From: an uncultured Pseudomonadota bacterium | GTDB lineage: Bacteria > Myxococcota_A > UBA796 > SXON01 | Direction: 5' to 3' | Assembly: GCA_903959175.1 (NCBI GenBank) | Contig: CAJBVW010000353.1 | Span: 1-35,743, forward strand | DNA: 35,743 bases | Shown: positions 8,598 to 16,633 of the stretch, in pieces | Position numbering within the stretch: the stretch's first letter is position 1 | How the letters are laid out: each line of letters begins with the position of its first letter | The notes under the pieces: generated by a model | What the model saw: the letters and a program-made list of their open reading frames with translations, nothing else | Databases searched by the model: none | Told to the model about the DNA's origin: nothing | Made by a program: the position numbers and the translations under genes

Positions 8598-8600
8598 AAC

Positions 8601-9170
8601 GTGAACAGCAGGAAGTCCCGCCCTCGGAAGGCTGCCGAGGAAGTGCAGCTCATCGAGAAGACAATCTACGTCAACCGCGTCGCGAAGGTCGTGAAGGGTG
8701 GACGTCGGTTCAGCTTCAGCGCTCTCGTCGTCGTCGGTAACGGCGCCGGGCGCATCGGTGTCGGGCACGGTAAGGCCAACGAGGTCCCGGAGGCCGTCCG
8801 TAAGGCGACCGAACGGGCCAAGGGCAGCATGGCGGACGTGCCTGTTGTCGACGGTACGGTTCCCCACGTCTCTACCGGTGCCTTCGGCGCTGGCAAGGTG
8901 CTCATCCGCCCCGCCAGCCCCGGGACCGGCGTCATTGCGGGTCCTGTGGTTCGCGCCATCCTCGATGCCGCGGGCTATCACAACGTGCTTACGAAGAGCC
9001 TCGGCAGCTCGAACCCCCACAACGTGGTTCGCGCTACGCTCGATGCTCTTTATCAGCTCGAGTCTCCGGAGCAGGTCGCAACTCGTCGCGGGATTCCCCT
9101 CGACGATGTGATCGCCAACCACAACGTCGGCTCGCGTGTGTGGGGCGCGCGCGCAGGCGCCCAGCACTGA
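8601..9170 (+). CDS. rpsE: 30S ribosomal protein S5
   Basis: Protein near the decoding centre that influences accuracy and mRNA unwinding at the entry site. The 189-residue product has the N-terminal double-stranded-RNA-binding-like domain ([31 protein letters not shown], then [17 protein letters not shown]). The C-terminal domain carries [42 protein letters not shown]. The start is GTG at 8601 and its ribosome-binding site lies in a small hairpin. A basic N-terminal extension ([13 protein letters not shown]) precedes the family core. rpmD follows after 11 nt. Confidence 0.97.
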   Translation: MNSRKSRPRKAAEEVQLIEKTIYVNRVAKVVKGGRRFSFSALVVVGNGAGRIGVGHGKANEVPEAVRKATERAKGSMADVPVVDGTVPHVSTGAFGAGKVLIRPASPGTGVIAGPVVRAILDAAGYHNVLTKSLGSSNPHNVVRATLDALYQLESPEQVATRRGIPLDDVIANHNVGSRVWGARAGAQH

Positions 9171-9181
9171 TCGGAGTTCGG

Positions 9182-9376
9182 ATGTCTCGCCTGAAGGTCA
9201 CGCTCTCGCGTAGCTCGATCGGTTGCACCGAGCGGCAGCGCGCTACGCTCATGGGTCTGGGGCTCCGCCGTATCGGCCGGAGCCGCACCCTCGAGAACAC
9301 CCCCGCGGTTCGCGGGATGGTCAAGTCTGTCCTCCACCTCATTGAGGTTGAGGAAGTCGCGTCTTCGGACGCCTGA
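9182..9376 (+). CDS. rpmD: 50S ribosomal protein L30
   Basis: Small large-subunit protein, present in many but not all bacteria. The ATG at 9182 gives 64 residues: [59 protein letters not shown] in outline, matching the family. An upstream in-frame start at 9140 would overlap rpsE and is not supported; CGGAGTTCGG precedes the chosen ATG. rplO begins 7 nt after the stop. Confidence 0.97.
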   Translation: MSRLKVTLSRSSIGCTERQRATLMGLGLRRIGRSRTLENTPAVRGMVKSVLHLIEVEEVASSDA

Positions 9377-9383
9377 GGTTCCC

Positions 9384-9839
9384 ATGGCTGATGAACTCTC
9401 CAATTTGCATCCCGTCGTAGGGGCTCAGCGCCCCCGTACCCGCGTGGGTCGCGGTCAGGGCTCTGGGCTCGGGAAGACCGCGGGCCGCGGCACCAAGGGC
9501 CAGCAGGCCCGTGCCGGCTCTGGCAAGCGTCTGGGGTTCGAGGGTGGCCAAGTGCCCCTTCTGCGCCGCCTGCCGAAGCGCGGCTTCACGAACATCTTCG
9601 CCAAGGACTACACTGAGGTCAACGTAGCCCAGCTGTCTGCCTTCCCGGCGGGTTCGGAAGTTGACGCGAAGATCCTGAAAGATTCGGGCGTTATCTCCCG
9701 AATCGGGCGCGATGGCGTGAAGATTCTCGGGAACGGTGAGCTCGCGGTTGCACTGACGGTGCGTGCAGCTCGCTTCACGACCGGCGCGAAGTCCAAGATC
9801 GAAGCGGCCGGTGGTACGGCCGCGGAGAACGCTGCGTGA
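9384..9839 (+). CDS. rplO: 50S ribosomal protein L15
   Basis: Late-assembly protein of the large subunit. The ATG at 9384 gives 151 residues, beginning MADELSNLHPVVGAQRPRTRVGRGQGSGLGKTAGRGTKGQQARAG, with the Gly/Arg-rich extended region that threads into rRNA. The rest contains FEGGQVPLLRRLPKRGFTN and the C-terminal ALTVRAARFTTGAKSKIEAAGGT. TGAGGTTCCC precedes the start. The stop TGA overlaps the GTG start of secY (GTGA at 9836-9839), so secY translation is probably coupled to it. Confidence 0.98.
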   Translation: MADELSNLHPVVGAQRPRTRVGRGQGSGLGKTAGRGTKGQQARAGSGKRLGFEGGQVPLLRRLPKRGFTNIFAKDYTEVNVAQLSAFPAGSEVDAKILKDSGVISRIGRDGVKILGNGELAVALTVRAARFTTGAKSKIEAAGGTAAENAA

Positions 9840-11185
9840 ATCGCTGGATTGCCGCGATCATGTCCATGCCGGAGCTCCGGAATCGGATCCTCTTCACGCT
9901 GGGCATGCTCGCGGTGTTCCGGCTCGGGGTCCATATTCCGGCTCCGGGTGTGGACCGCCAGGCCCTCGGAGAATTCATCACCGCGAACCGCGGAACGATG
10001 TTTGGTCTCTACGACATGTTCAGTGGCGGGGCGCTTGAGCAGTTCAGCGTCTTCGTACTCGGGATCATGCCGTACATTACGGCGAGCATCATCATCCAGC
10101 TTCTCACGGTTGTTCTGCCTCCGCTTGAGCGTCTCTCCAAGGAGGGGCAGCAGGGGAAAGGGCTGATCACCCAGTACACGCGTTACGCCACCATCGGCAT
10201 CGCGCTGGCGCAGTCCTTCACGATTGCGGTCTCTCTCGAGCAGATGAAGACGGCCGCGAACGCGGACGTGGTGTTGAACCCCGGTTGGGAGTTCCGCCTC
10301 CTGACGATGATCACCATGACTGCAGGTAGCTGCTTTGTCATGTGGATCGGAGAGCAGATCTCGGAGCGAGGAATCGGGAACGGATCCAGCCTGATCATCA
10401 CGGCAGGCATCGTGTCCCATTTCTGGTCGGGCGTGATGCAGATCGTGCGGAAGATCGAGCTCGGTGAGCTCAACCTTCTCCAGGCCACCTTGCTTCTCGG
10501 CGTCGTCATCCTCGTCATCGGTGCCATCGTGTGGATCGAACGCGGTCAGCGCCGCATTCCGATTCAGTACGCTAAGCGCGTTGTCGGTCGGCGGGTGTAC
10601 GGCGGGCAGACCACGCACCTGCCGTTGAAGGTGAACACCACGGGCGTCATCCCTCCCATTTTCGCCTCTTCGGTGTTGATGGCGCCGGCGACGCTCGCGA
10701 CCTTCCTCAAGACGGATGCGATGGGCGCGATCACGAGTGCGTTCGCTCCCGGCGCCTGGCTCTACAACTACTCGTACATTGCGCTCATCGTCTTCTTCTC
10801 GTACTTCTATACCGCCATGATGTTCAATCCGGTGGATGTTGCGGACAACCTGAAGAAGCACGGCGGGTACATTCCCGGGATCCGTCCCGGTAAGCAGACG
10901 GCCGAGTACATCGACGCGCTGCTCACCCGGTTGACCTGTGCCGGGGCGATCTACCTCGCTGCGGTTTGCATCCTTCCTACGCTCCTGATCACGCAGTACG
11001 GGGTTCCTTTCCACTTCGGTGGCACAGGTCTTCTGATTGTTGTGGGCGTGTCGCTCGACACGGTGGCCCAGGTCGAGGCCCAGCTGCTGACTCGCCACTA
11101 CGACGGTCTTCAGGGGCCGGGCGGCGGAGGTCGTGTGGCCGGGCGGCGCCGGATGTTGATGGGTGGGGCCCAGGAGGCGGGATGA
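9836..11185 (+). CDS. secY: Preprotein translocase subunit SecY
   Basis: Channel-forming inner-membrane subunit of the Sec translocon. The 449 residues contain about ten membrane segments. Motifs include ELRNRILFTLGMLAVFRLGVHIPAPGV at TM1, the plug-side GALEQFSVFVLGIMPYITASIIIQLLTVV around TM2, QRRIPIQYAKRVVGRR in the cytoplasmic loop and MFNPVDVADNLKKHGGYIPGIRPGKQTAEYI ahead of TM9-10. The GTG start at 9836 overlaps the rplO stop. Its own stop overlaps the adk start (ATGA at 11182-11185). Its partner SecG is encoded in this window on the other strand at 17405-17863. Confidence 0.98.
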   Translation: MNRWIAAIMSMPELRNRILFTLGMLAVFRLGVHIPAPGVDRQALGEFITANRGTMFGLYDMFSGGALEQFSVFVLGIMPYITASIIIQLLTVVLPPLERLSKEGQQGKGLITQYTRYATIGIALAQSFTIAVSLEQMKTAANADVVLNPGWEFRLLTMITMTAGSCFVMWIGEQISERGIGNGSSLIITAGIVSHFWSGVMQIVRKIELGELNLLQATLLLGVVILVIGAIVWIERGQRRIPIQYAKRVVGRRVYGGQTTHLPLKVNTTGVIPPIFASSVLMAPATLATFLKTDAMGAITSAFAPGAWLYNYSYIALIVFFSYFYTAMMFNPVDVADNLKKHGGYIPGIRPGKQTAEYIDALLTRLTCAGAIYLAAVCILPTLLITQYGVPFHFGGTGLLIVVGVSLDTVAQVEAQLLTRHYDGLQGPGGGGRVAGRRRMLMGGAQEAG

Positions 11186-11826
11186 ACGTTCTGCTGTTCG
11201 GCCCCCCGGGTTCTGGGAAGGGTACGCAGGCGAAGGACCTTGCTGCTGCGTTGGGTATCCCCCACGTCGCGACGGGTGACATCTTCCGCCGCCATCTTAA
11301 GGAAGGCACGGAGCTCGGTCTTAGGGCCAAGAGCTTCTTGCATGGTGGCGGTTTGGTGCCGGACTCGTTCACTTGCGAGATCGTGGAGTCGCGGCTGTTG
11401 GAGCCGGACACCGCGGGCGGCGCGCTGCTCGACGGGTTCCCCCGCACGGCGGTGCAGGCCGAATGGTTGCTCGACTGGTTGGCGGCGCGCGGTAAGCGGG
11501 TCGACGCGGTGATCAATCTGGTCGTCCCAGATCAGGTGATCATTGACCGCGTGTCCGGGCGTCGAGCGTGCCCGTCCTGCGGTGCGACCTACCATGTGTC
11601 TTTCGCCCCTGCTCCCGGCGGTGTCTGTTCCCGTTGCGGAGCGGCCGTTGTGCAGCGTGAGGACGACAAGGAGTTTGTGGTGGTCCGCCGCCTCGAGACC
11701 TACGCACGGGAGACAGTCCCTGTGCTTCCGGTGCTCCGCCCGCGGACCAAGATTCACGACATCGCGGGTACGGGGGAGGTGTCGGAGATTCGTTCGCGCA
11801 TCTTCTCGGCGCTCGGCCTTTCTTAG
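11182..11826 (+). CDS. adk: Adenylate kinase, zinc-LID type
   Basis: Interconverts ATP plus AMP and two ADP in the cytoplasm. The ATG at 11182 gives 214 residues. The P-loop FGPPGSGKGTQ is at residues 6-16. The AMP-binding region includes ATGDIFRRH (30-38) and LLDGFPRT (82-89). The LID carries Cys130, Cys133, Cys149 and Cys152 (CPSC and CSRC), a four-cysteine zinc site known from Gram-positives and several other lineages. The region after ARETVPVLP is somewhat divergent from the usual TxPLxxYY pattern. The start overlaps the secY stop; map begins 11 nt after the stop. Confidence 0.97.
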   Translation: MNVLLFGPPGSGKGTQAKDLAAALGIPHVATGDIFRRHLKEGTELGLRAKSFLHGGGLVPDSFTCEIVESRLLEPDTAGGALLDGFPRTAVQAEWLLDWLAARGKRVDAVINLVVPDQVIIDRVSGRRACPSCGATYHVSFAPAPGGVCSRCGAAVVQREDDKEFVVVRRLETYARETVPVLPVLRPRTKIHDIAGTGEVSEIRSRIFSALGLS

Positions 11827-11837
11827 TCGGCGTACGC

Positions 11838-12617
11838 GTGATCCCGATCAAGGAGCCGTGGGAGCTCGGCGTGATGCGCACCGCCGGCAGGAAGCTCGCC
11901 GAGGTAGTCGCCGGGCTGCGGGAGAAGATCGTTGTCGGTATTCCGACGATCGACCTCGACCGCATCACTGAAGAGGCCATCTTGGCGTTGGGCGCAAAGC
12001 CTGCGTTCAAGGGGTACAAGGTGGGCCGAGCGGTCTTTCCGGCCACCATCTGCGTCTCGATCAACGAGCAGGTGGTGCACGGCATCCCCTCCAAACGGCG
12101 CCTCGAGGAGGGGGACCTCGTCTCCCTGGACTTCGGGCTCGTTTATGGGGGGTATTACGCCGACTCGGCCTTCTCCGTCGGGATGCCGCCCGTTTCCCCG
12201 GCGACGGCGCAGCTCCTTGACACGACCGAGAAGTCCCTATATGAGGCGGTCGCTCGCGCCCGGGTCAACAACCGCATCGGCGACATCGGACACACGGTCC
12301 AGTCGTACTGCGAGTCGAGAGGCCTGGGGGTGGTGACTCAGTTCGTGGGTCACGGGATCGGACGCAAGCTCCACGAGGAGCCGAGCGTTCCGAACTTCGG
12401 CAAGGCCGGCACCGGCTTCCCGCTCAAGGCGGGGATGGTGCTGGCGGTCGAGCCGATGGTCACCCTGGGCTCGCCAAGAACTCGCATCCTGAAGGACGAC
12501 TGGACGGTCGTGACCGAGGATGGGAGTCGCGCCGCACACTTTGAACATACTGTAGCGATCACCCCGACGGGCCCCGAGATCCTCACGGTCTTGGAGCCCA
12601 TCCCCCCCATCCGTTGA
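11838..12617 (+). CDS. map: Methionine aminopeptidase, type I
   Basis: Removes the initiator Met from nascent proteins. The 259 residues have all the pita-bread metal ligands: Asp98 (SLDFG), Asp109 (YYADS), His172 (GHGIG), Glu205 (AVEPM) and Glu236 (HFEHTV), plus the substrate-contacting His81 (VVHGIP). There is no N-terminal zinc-finger extension. The start is GTG at 11838, 11 nt after adk, with no strong Shine-Dalgarno, so a start a few codons away is possible. In many genomes infA lies between map and rpmJ; here only 28 nt separate them. Confidence 0.97.
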   Translation: MIPIKEPWELGVMRTAGRKLAEVVAGLREKIVVGIPTIDLDRITEEAILALGAKPAFKGYKVGRAVFPATICVSINEQVVHGIPSKRRLEEGDLVSLDFGLVYGGYYADSAFSVGMPPVSPATAQLLDTTEKSLYEAVARARVNNRIGDIGHTVQSYCESRGLGVVTQFVGHGIGRKLHEEPSVPNFGKAGTGFPLKAGMVLAVEPMVTLGSPRTRILKDDWTVVTEDGSRAAHFEHTVAITPTGPEILTVLEPIPPIR

Positions 12618-12645
12618 ACCGGCAATCGCCGGCGAGGAGACTCCA

Positions 12646-12759
12646 GTGAAGGTCAAGGCCTCAGTGAAGGTCATCTGTGACAAGTGCACCGTCATTCGTC
12701 GACGCGGCATCGTCCGCGTGATCTGCGTCACCGCTAAGCACAAGCAGCGTCAGGGCTAA
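12646..12759 (+). CDS. rpmJ: 50S ribosomal protein L36
   Basis: Tiny zinc-binding large-subunit protein of 37 residues. Translating from GTG 12646 gives [19 protein letters not shown] followed by [18 protein letters not shown]. The zinc ligands (CDKC, a later Cys and the final His) are the form seen in classical L36. GGCGAGGAGACTCCA supplies a good ribosome-binding site. It lies between map and rpsM, its usual position when infA is absent. The gene is short and easily missed, but family identity is clear. Confidence 0.96.
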   Translation: MKVKASVKVICDKCTVIRRRGIVRVICVTAKHKQRQG

Positions 12760-12768
12760 GGAGGACGA

Positions 12769-13134
12769 ATGGCACGCATCGAAGGCGTCGATCTTCCGCG
12801 CAACAAGCGGATCGACATTGCACTCAGCTACATCTACGGCATCGGCCGCAAGTACGCAGCGGACATCTTGGTGAAGGCCCAGGTGGACGGCTCGATCCGC
12901 ACGCAGGACCTGTCCGAAGTGGACATCGCGCGCATCCGCGACGTGATTCAGCGCGAGTACCGCGTTGAGGGCGAGCTCCGCAAGGAGGTCGCCATGAACA
13001 TCAAGCGGCTGATCGACCTCGGCACCTACCGCGGGAGCCGCCATAAGCGCGGGCTTCCTGCGCGTGGTCAGCGCACCCACACCAACGCACGTACCCGCAA
13101 GGGTCCTCGTCGCGTTGTCGCCAAGAAGAAGTAG
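12769..13134 (+). CDS. rpsM: 30S ribosomal protein S13
   Basis: Head protein contacting P-site tRNA and subunit bridges. The 121 residues begin [30 protein letters not shown], with a helix-hairpin-helix region. The C-terminal tail is the usual basic [31 protein letters not shown], which contacts tRNA. AAGGAGGACGA before the ATG is a near-perfect Shine-Dalgarno. rpmJ lies 9 nt upstream and rpsK 15 nt downstream. Confidence 0.98.
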   Translation: MARIEGVDLPRNKRIDIALSYIYGIGRKYAADILVKAQVDGSIRTQDLSEVDIARIRDVIQREYRVEGELRKEVAMNIKRLIDLGTYRGSRHKRGLPARGQRTHTNARTRKGPRRVVAKKK

Positions 13135-13149
13135 CGGGAGGGATCGGAA

Positions 13150-13548
13150 ATGAGTACCGCAGCTGGCGCAAAGAAGAAGGGCCCGAAGAGGGTCAAGAAG
13201 AACGTTCCGCACGGGATGGTTCACATCCAGTCAACGTTCAACAACACGATCGTCACCGTGACCGATCCGGGCGGGAATACCGTCGCCTGGTCGAGCGCCG
13301 GCGTGAAGGGCTTCAAGGGCTCCCGCAAGAGCACGCCGTTCGCGTCGCAGCTCGTGGCGGAAGACGCCGCCCGCAAGGCGATGGAACACGGCATGAAGTC
13401 TGCCGGCGTGGTCATCAAGGGCCCGGGTGCGGGTCGTGAGTCCGCGCTCCGCGCGATCCAGAACGCGGGTCTGAAGGTCACGATGATTACCGACGTGACG
13501 CCCATCCCGCACAACGGCTGCCGCCCCCCCAAGCGTCGCCGCGTCTGA
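13150..13548 (+). CDS. rpsK: 30S ribosomal protein S11
   Basis: Platform protein near the mRNA exit (E-site) side. The 132 residues show the family core: [45 protein letters not shown], then [43 protein letters not shown] Lys-rich N-terminus ([13 protein letters not shown]) is typical. GGGAGGGATCGGAA precedes the ATG. The expected next gene rpsD (S4) is missing: the 146 nt before rpoA contain no coding sequence but a strong hairpin. Confidence 0.98.
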   Translation: MSTAAGAKKKGPKRVKKNVPHGMVHIQSTFNNTIVTVTDPGGNTVAWSSAGVKGFKGSRKSTPFASQLVAEDAARKAMEHGMKSAGVVIKGPGAGRESALRAIQNAGLKVTMITDVTPIPHNGCRPPKRRRV

Positions 13549-13555
13549 ATCCACC

Positions 13556-13585
13556 CGACCAGGAGGTGGTCTCACCTCCTGGTCG
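13556..13585 (+). promoter_or_regulatory. Strong hairpin between rpsK and rpoA (possible attenuator)
   Basis: A perfect 13-bp stem: CGACCAGGAGGTG (13556-13568) pairs with CACCTCCTGGTCG (13573-13585) around the loop GTCT. It starts 7 nt after the rpsK stop. The left arm holds a perfect Shine-Dalgarno AGGAGGTG and the right arm its complement CACCTCCT, the same sequence as the 16S anti-Shine-Dalgarno. No start codon follows closely and no clear T-tract is present (GCCTTACCGTT). The remaining 109 nt to rpoA show nothing else clear. Confidence 0.75.
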
Positions 13586-13694
13586 CCTTACCGTTCCGTC
13601 GGCTGGGCCAGCCGCGTCGTTTGGACGAGGGACGGTTCCTAACGGGTGATGAGCGTCGGAGGCCACGACGCAGAAGCCCGAACAGGAGCATCTA

Positions 13695-14702
13695 ATGGTT
13701 GGTGAACACGTCTACAGCAATTGGCGCAGCCTCATCAAGCCGAAGCGGATTGAGCGGGACGCGAAGTCGGGTGAGACCTACGGCAAGTTCGTGGTCAAGC
13801 CCCTTGAGCGCGGTTTCGGCATCACGCTCGGGAACGCGCTCCGGCGCGTGCTGCTGTCTAGCCTTCAGGGCGCGGCCGTCACGACCGTGAAGATCGACGG
13901 TATCCTTCATGAGTTCTCGTCGATCCCTGGCGTCATTGAAGACGTCACGGACATCATCCTGAACGTGAAGGGCATCCTGATCCGTACGGATCGTACCGAG
14001 CCGTTCAACGCGACCATCGACATCGAGGGTACCGCCGGCCAGACCCGCGTGGTCACCGCTGGTGACATCCGCTTCGACGGTGCGGCGGAGATCCTCAACC
14101 CGGATCATCCGATCGCCACTCTCACCGGCGTCGGCCGTCTCCACATGGAGATGGGCGTTGCGATGGGCAAGGGCTACGTGCCGGCTGACCGCAGCAAGCG
14201 TGAGGAGACGCCGATTGGCACCATGCCTATCGACGCGATTCACTCGCCGATTCGCCGCGTGAAGTACACGGTGACCAACGCCCGCGTTGGCCAGCGTACG
14301 GACTTCGACAAGCTCACGCTCGAGGTCTTGACCAACGGTAGCGTGTCCCCCGAGGATGCGGTGGCGTTTGCGGCCAAGATCCTCAAGGAGCAGCTCCAGG
14401 TCTTCATCAACTTCATGGAAGTTGATGAGCCGTCTGCGGGCGAGGAGCGCGTTCCCGAGCAGCAGTTCAACGACGCGCTGTTCAAGCGCGTCGACGAGCT
14501 GGACCTCTCGGTACGGTCGGCCAACTGCCTCCAGAACGCCGGTATCGAGTTCATCTGGCAGCTCGTGGAGAAGACTGAGGCGGAGATGCTGAAGACCAAG
14601 AACTTCGGCCGCAAGTCCCTCAACGAGATCAAGGAAATCCTCTCCGAGCTGGGTCTCTCGCTCGGCATGAAGCTCCACAATTTCCCGAAGAGCCGCGGCT
14701 AG
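13695..14702 (+). CDS. rpoA: RNA polymerase subunit alpha
   Basis: Assembly platform of RNA polymerase; its C-terminal domain binds UP elements and activators. The 335 residues have the N-terminal dimerisation domain with [30 protein letters not shown] (around residues 40-70) and [20 protein letters not shown] linker follows near residues 235-255, and the C-terminal domain has the helix-hairpin-helix motif [17 protein letters not shown] and [30 protein letters not shown] precedes the ATG. It lies downstream of a strong hairpin and is followed by rplQ, but rpsD does not precede it. Confidence 0.98.
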   Translation: MVGEHVYSNWRSLIKPKRIERDAKSGETYGKFVVKPLERGFGITLGNALRRVLLSSLQGAAVTTVKIDGILHEFSSIPGVIEDVTDIILNVKGILIRTDRTEPFNATIDIEGTAGQTRVVTAGDIRFDGAAEILNPDHPIATLTGVGRLHMEMGVAMGKGYVPADRSKREETPIGTMPIDAIHSPIRRVKYTVTNARVGQRTDFDKLTLEVLTNGSVSPEDAVAFAAKILKEQLQVFINFMEVDEPSAGEERVPEQQFNDALFKRVDELDLSVRSANCLQNAGIEFIWQLVEKTEAEMLKTKNFGRKSLNEIKEILSELGLSLGMKLHNFPKSRG

Positions 14703-14726
14703 CCGCGTCTCCGCTCGGAGGAACAC

Positions 14727-15185
14727 ATGCGTCATCTCAAGGCCGGCCGTAAGCTCAGCATCTACGGCGCCCACCGCAAGGCCATGTTCGGAAACATGGT
14801 CACCTCTCTCATGAAGCACGGCCGCGTGCGCACCACCGAGGCGAAGGCCAAGGAAGTGCGCAAGGTGGCTGACCGCATCATCACGCTCTCCAAGCGCGTC
14901 CCCGCCTCGAAGCTCGCGGGCCTCGAAGGTGAGGAGCTCCGCAAGGCCCAGGCCGATCGGGTGCACTGCATCCGTCAGGCCCGTCTGTGGATCACCGACC
15001 GTGACGTCCTCACGAAGGTGTTCACGGAGTACTCCGCCCTGTACGAGCAGCGTCCCGGCGGCTACACGCGCATTCTGAAGCTCGGGCGCCGCCCGGGTGA
15101 CCAGGCGGAGATGAGCCTCCTTGAGCTCGTCACCGAGGCGTACCCGCCGACGGCGAGCTCCGGCGCGACCGAAGCCTCGGTCTAG
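14727..15185 (+). CDS. rplQ: 50S ribosomal protein L17
   Basis: Exit-side large-subunit protein and the last gene of the cluster. The 152 residues start MRHLKAGRKLSIYGAHRKAMFGNMVTSLMKHGRVRTTEAKAKEVRKVADRIITL. The family motif GGYTRILKLGRRPGDQAEMSLLELV is near residue 110-135. A short polar C-terminal tail (PPTASSGATEASV) makes it longer than the 120-130 residues of many L17s. CGGAGGAACAC precedes the ATG. No convincing rho-independent terminator is visible in the bases after the stop. Confidence 0.97.
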   Translation: MRHLKAGRKLSIYGAHRKAMFGNMVTSLMKHGRVRTTEAKAKEVRKVADRIITLSKRVPASKLAGLEGEELRKAQADRVHCIRQARLWITDRDVLTKVFTEYSALYEQRPGGYTRILKLGRRPGDQAEMSLLELVTEAYPPTASSGATEASV

Positions 15186-15549
15186 CTCCGGCAACACGCA
15201 TCGGCCCGCGGAGTCCTCTCGGGGGTTTCGTGGGCTGACCTGCGTCTGGCGACTGTGTAGGTTTCCTGCGTCGGTCGTGACGGCGTCTCGGGCAGCGTTT
15301 CCCACTCGGATCTGCCGGGGTCCGGATGGACGCCAGGATGGGGCCGGGATCGTTCGCTGCGATGTAGGCGCCGGTGAACGCCACCCCCGAGCTTCGGGTG
15401 ACCCGGCGGGGTGCGGCATCTCACGCGGACTCGTCGCCGTCGGAGTCCGTGCGTCGATCCTCCAGGCGGGGCTGCAGGGCGCCGCGGGCGCGGGCCTCGC
15501 TCGCCGTTCCGTCCCCGCGACTGGTCAATCGGCGGGTGGGCTCGCCTTG
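15186..15549. other. Non-coding stretch after rplQ, no recognised gene
   Basis: About 360 bases with short overlapping frames on both strands, none matching a family I recognise. A weak imperfect hairpin (CCGCGGAG/CTCGGGGG) followed by TTT lies just after rplQ, but it has two mismatches and I do not call it a terminator. The stretch may be the flank of the transposase remnant that follows. Confidence 0.5.
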
Positions 15550-16163
15550 GGTCACCGATCGGGGACTAGGGCCCGGGCCTCCTCGACGGTGTAGTCGCCT
15601 GCAGGCGAGTGGCTCGAAGACGAATGCGAGCCCTGCGGCGAGGTCGGCATTGTGCATCTTCGCCGTGACCAACACCGTGTAGAGGACGGCGAGGCGGTCG
15701 GCGCTCTGTTCGACGCGCAATGCCTCCATTTCTTTCGGCCCACGGCGACGATTCGCATCAGGGGCTGGGCCGCTTTGTCCTCCAGGCGCAGGCGACCGTC
15801 CCCGATGAGGCGCTTCGAGCGCCTGTCCCTGGTTGGTCAGTCGGTGTTCGCTTTTCCCAGGGGGCTACTCGGGGTCACGGTCGGGGTGAGCCGTGCGATC
15901 GGGGGCCCAGCCATCGGGGGTGTCCTCGTCGAGCACGCCCAGGCGGTTGTCGCCCGCCTGGTGCCACCACCTGTGGGCGGTGGCTTCGGGCAGGTCCGCG
16001 CCGAGGCGTCGGAAGATGCCGAGGAGCCGGTTGATTGGCATGTGGTCCACGCCTTTGCGGATCACGACCTCGGCGAGGAGCGCCGTGCCCGGGCACCGTC
16101 GAGGGGCTTGGCCACCCCCGGAACGACCGCGACGCGGCTGACGCGCTCGCCTCGTGGGCGTCG
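15550..16163 (-). pseudogene. Decayed IS66-family transposase remnant
   Basis: Minus-strand fragments in different frames line up in IS66 transposase order. First comes VAVVPGVAKPLDGARA (from 16163). Then LLAEVVIRKGVDHMPINRLLGIF and TAHRWWHQAG (16080 to about 15960), resembling the SKYADHLPLxR region and the following Trp. Next is LDEDTP near 15930, resembling the ADETP catalytic block. After a frame change come SPLGKA, LTNQGQAL, KRLIGDGRLRLE and VAVGRKKW (around 15860-15730). Finally, in another frame, DRLAVLYTVLVTAKMHNADL. A normal transposase is about 500 residues, so the middle (second catalytic Asp and the HxRRKF part) appears deleted, and several frameshifts are needed. It cannot be functional. 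No terminal inverted repeats were identified. Confidence 0.72.
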
Positions 16164-16633
16164 AGCGGTCCGCACCAGGGGCGCCCGATAGGCCCTCGCC
16201 GACCTCATGCCCCGCGCCTTCGCCGTCGGCCGCAACGACTCCCTGCTCGCCGAGAGCGACGCCGCCGCCGAACGCAGCGCCGTTTTCGACGAGGTTGATG
16301 TCGCTTCGGGCCACAAGCACGAAGGCGACCGACAGGGTCGCCTTGCCGTCGCGGCCCGGCGGAACCGTCGCCACTGCGAAAGGGCTTCCTTACCTGCGGC
16401 GCTCCGCGGGCTCTCCGACAGGGGCTGTCCTCCGACCGCCCGTCCGACCTATGCGGTCGCGGCGCTGGGGGACGGGGCCATGGTTCGTGGCCGGGCGGTC
16501 CGTAGGTCGTGGCGGGCGGCCCGCTCGGCGGTGCGGGGGCGGGCCCTAGTTCGTGGCCGGCGCGGGGTGCGTCAATGCGCCGTTTCCTCCTTCCGTGGTG
16601 GCCGGTTTCGGGTCGACCGCGGTAGGGAGGCGC
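16164..16633. other. Region upstream of fur: repeats, no intact gene
   Basis: About 470 bases without a supported gene. A 12-bp direct repeat GTTCGTGGCCGG occurs at 16483-16494 and 16549-16560, with a degenerate third copy (GTCGTGGCGGG) near 16506-16516 between them. The 5' part may be further debris of the transposase. A good ribosome-binding site (GTAGGGAGGC) for the fur gene ends the stretch. No promoter could be assigned with confidence. Confidence 0.45.

Noticed and set aside
7443-9167. Minus-strand open frame of 574 codons
   Set aside because: It lies opposite rpsH, rplF, rplR and rpsE, which are all clear. High GC at third positions creates long antisense frames, and the sequence matches no family.
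9608-11098. Minus-strand open frame of 496 codons
   Set aside because: It is antisense to rplO and secY, rich in Arg, Asp and His as expected for such shadows, and has no motif.
15186-15240. Terminator after rplQ
   Set aside because: The stem CCGCGGAG/CTCGGGGG has two mismatches and only three Ts follow, so I do not call it.
13692-15419. Minus-strand open frame of 575 codons
   Set aside because: It is antisense to rpoA and rplQ, with no recognisable domain.
15595-15608. Perfect 14-bp palindrome TCGCCTGCAGGCGA
   Set aside because: It lies within the transposase remnant and such palindromes arise easily at this GC content; there is no sign it is an attachment site.
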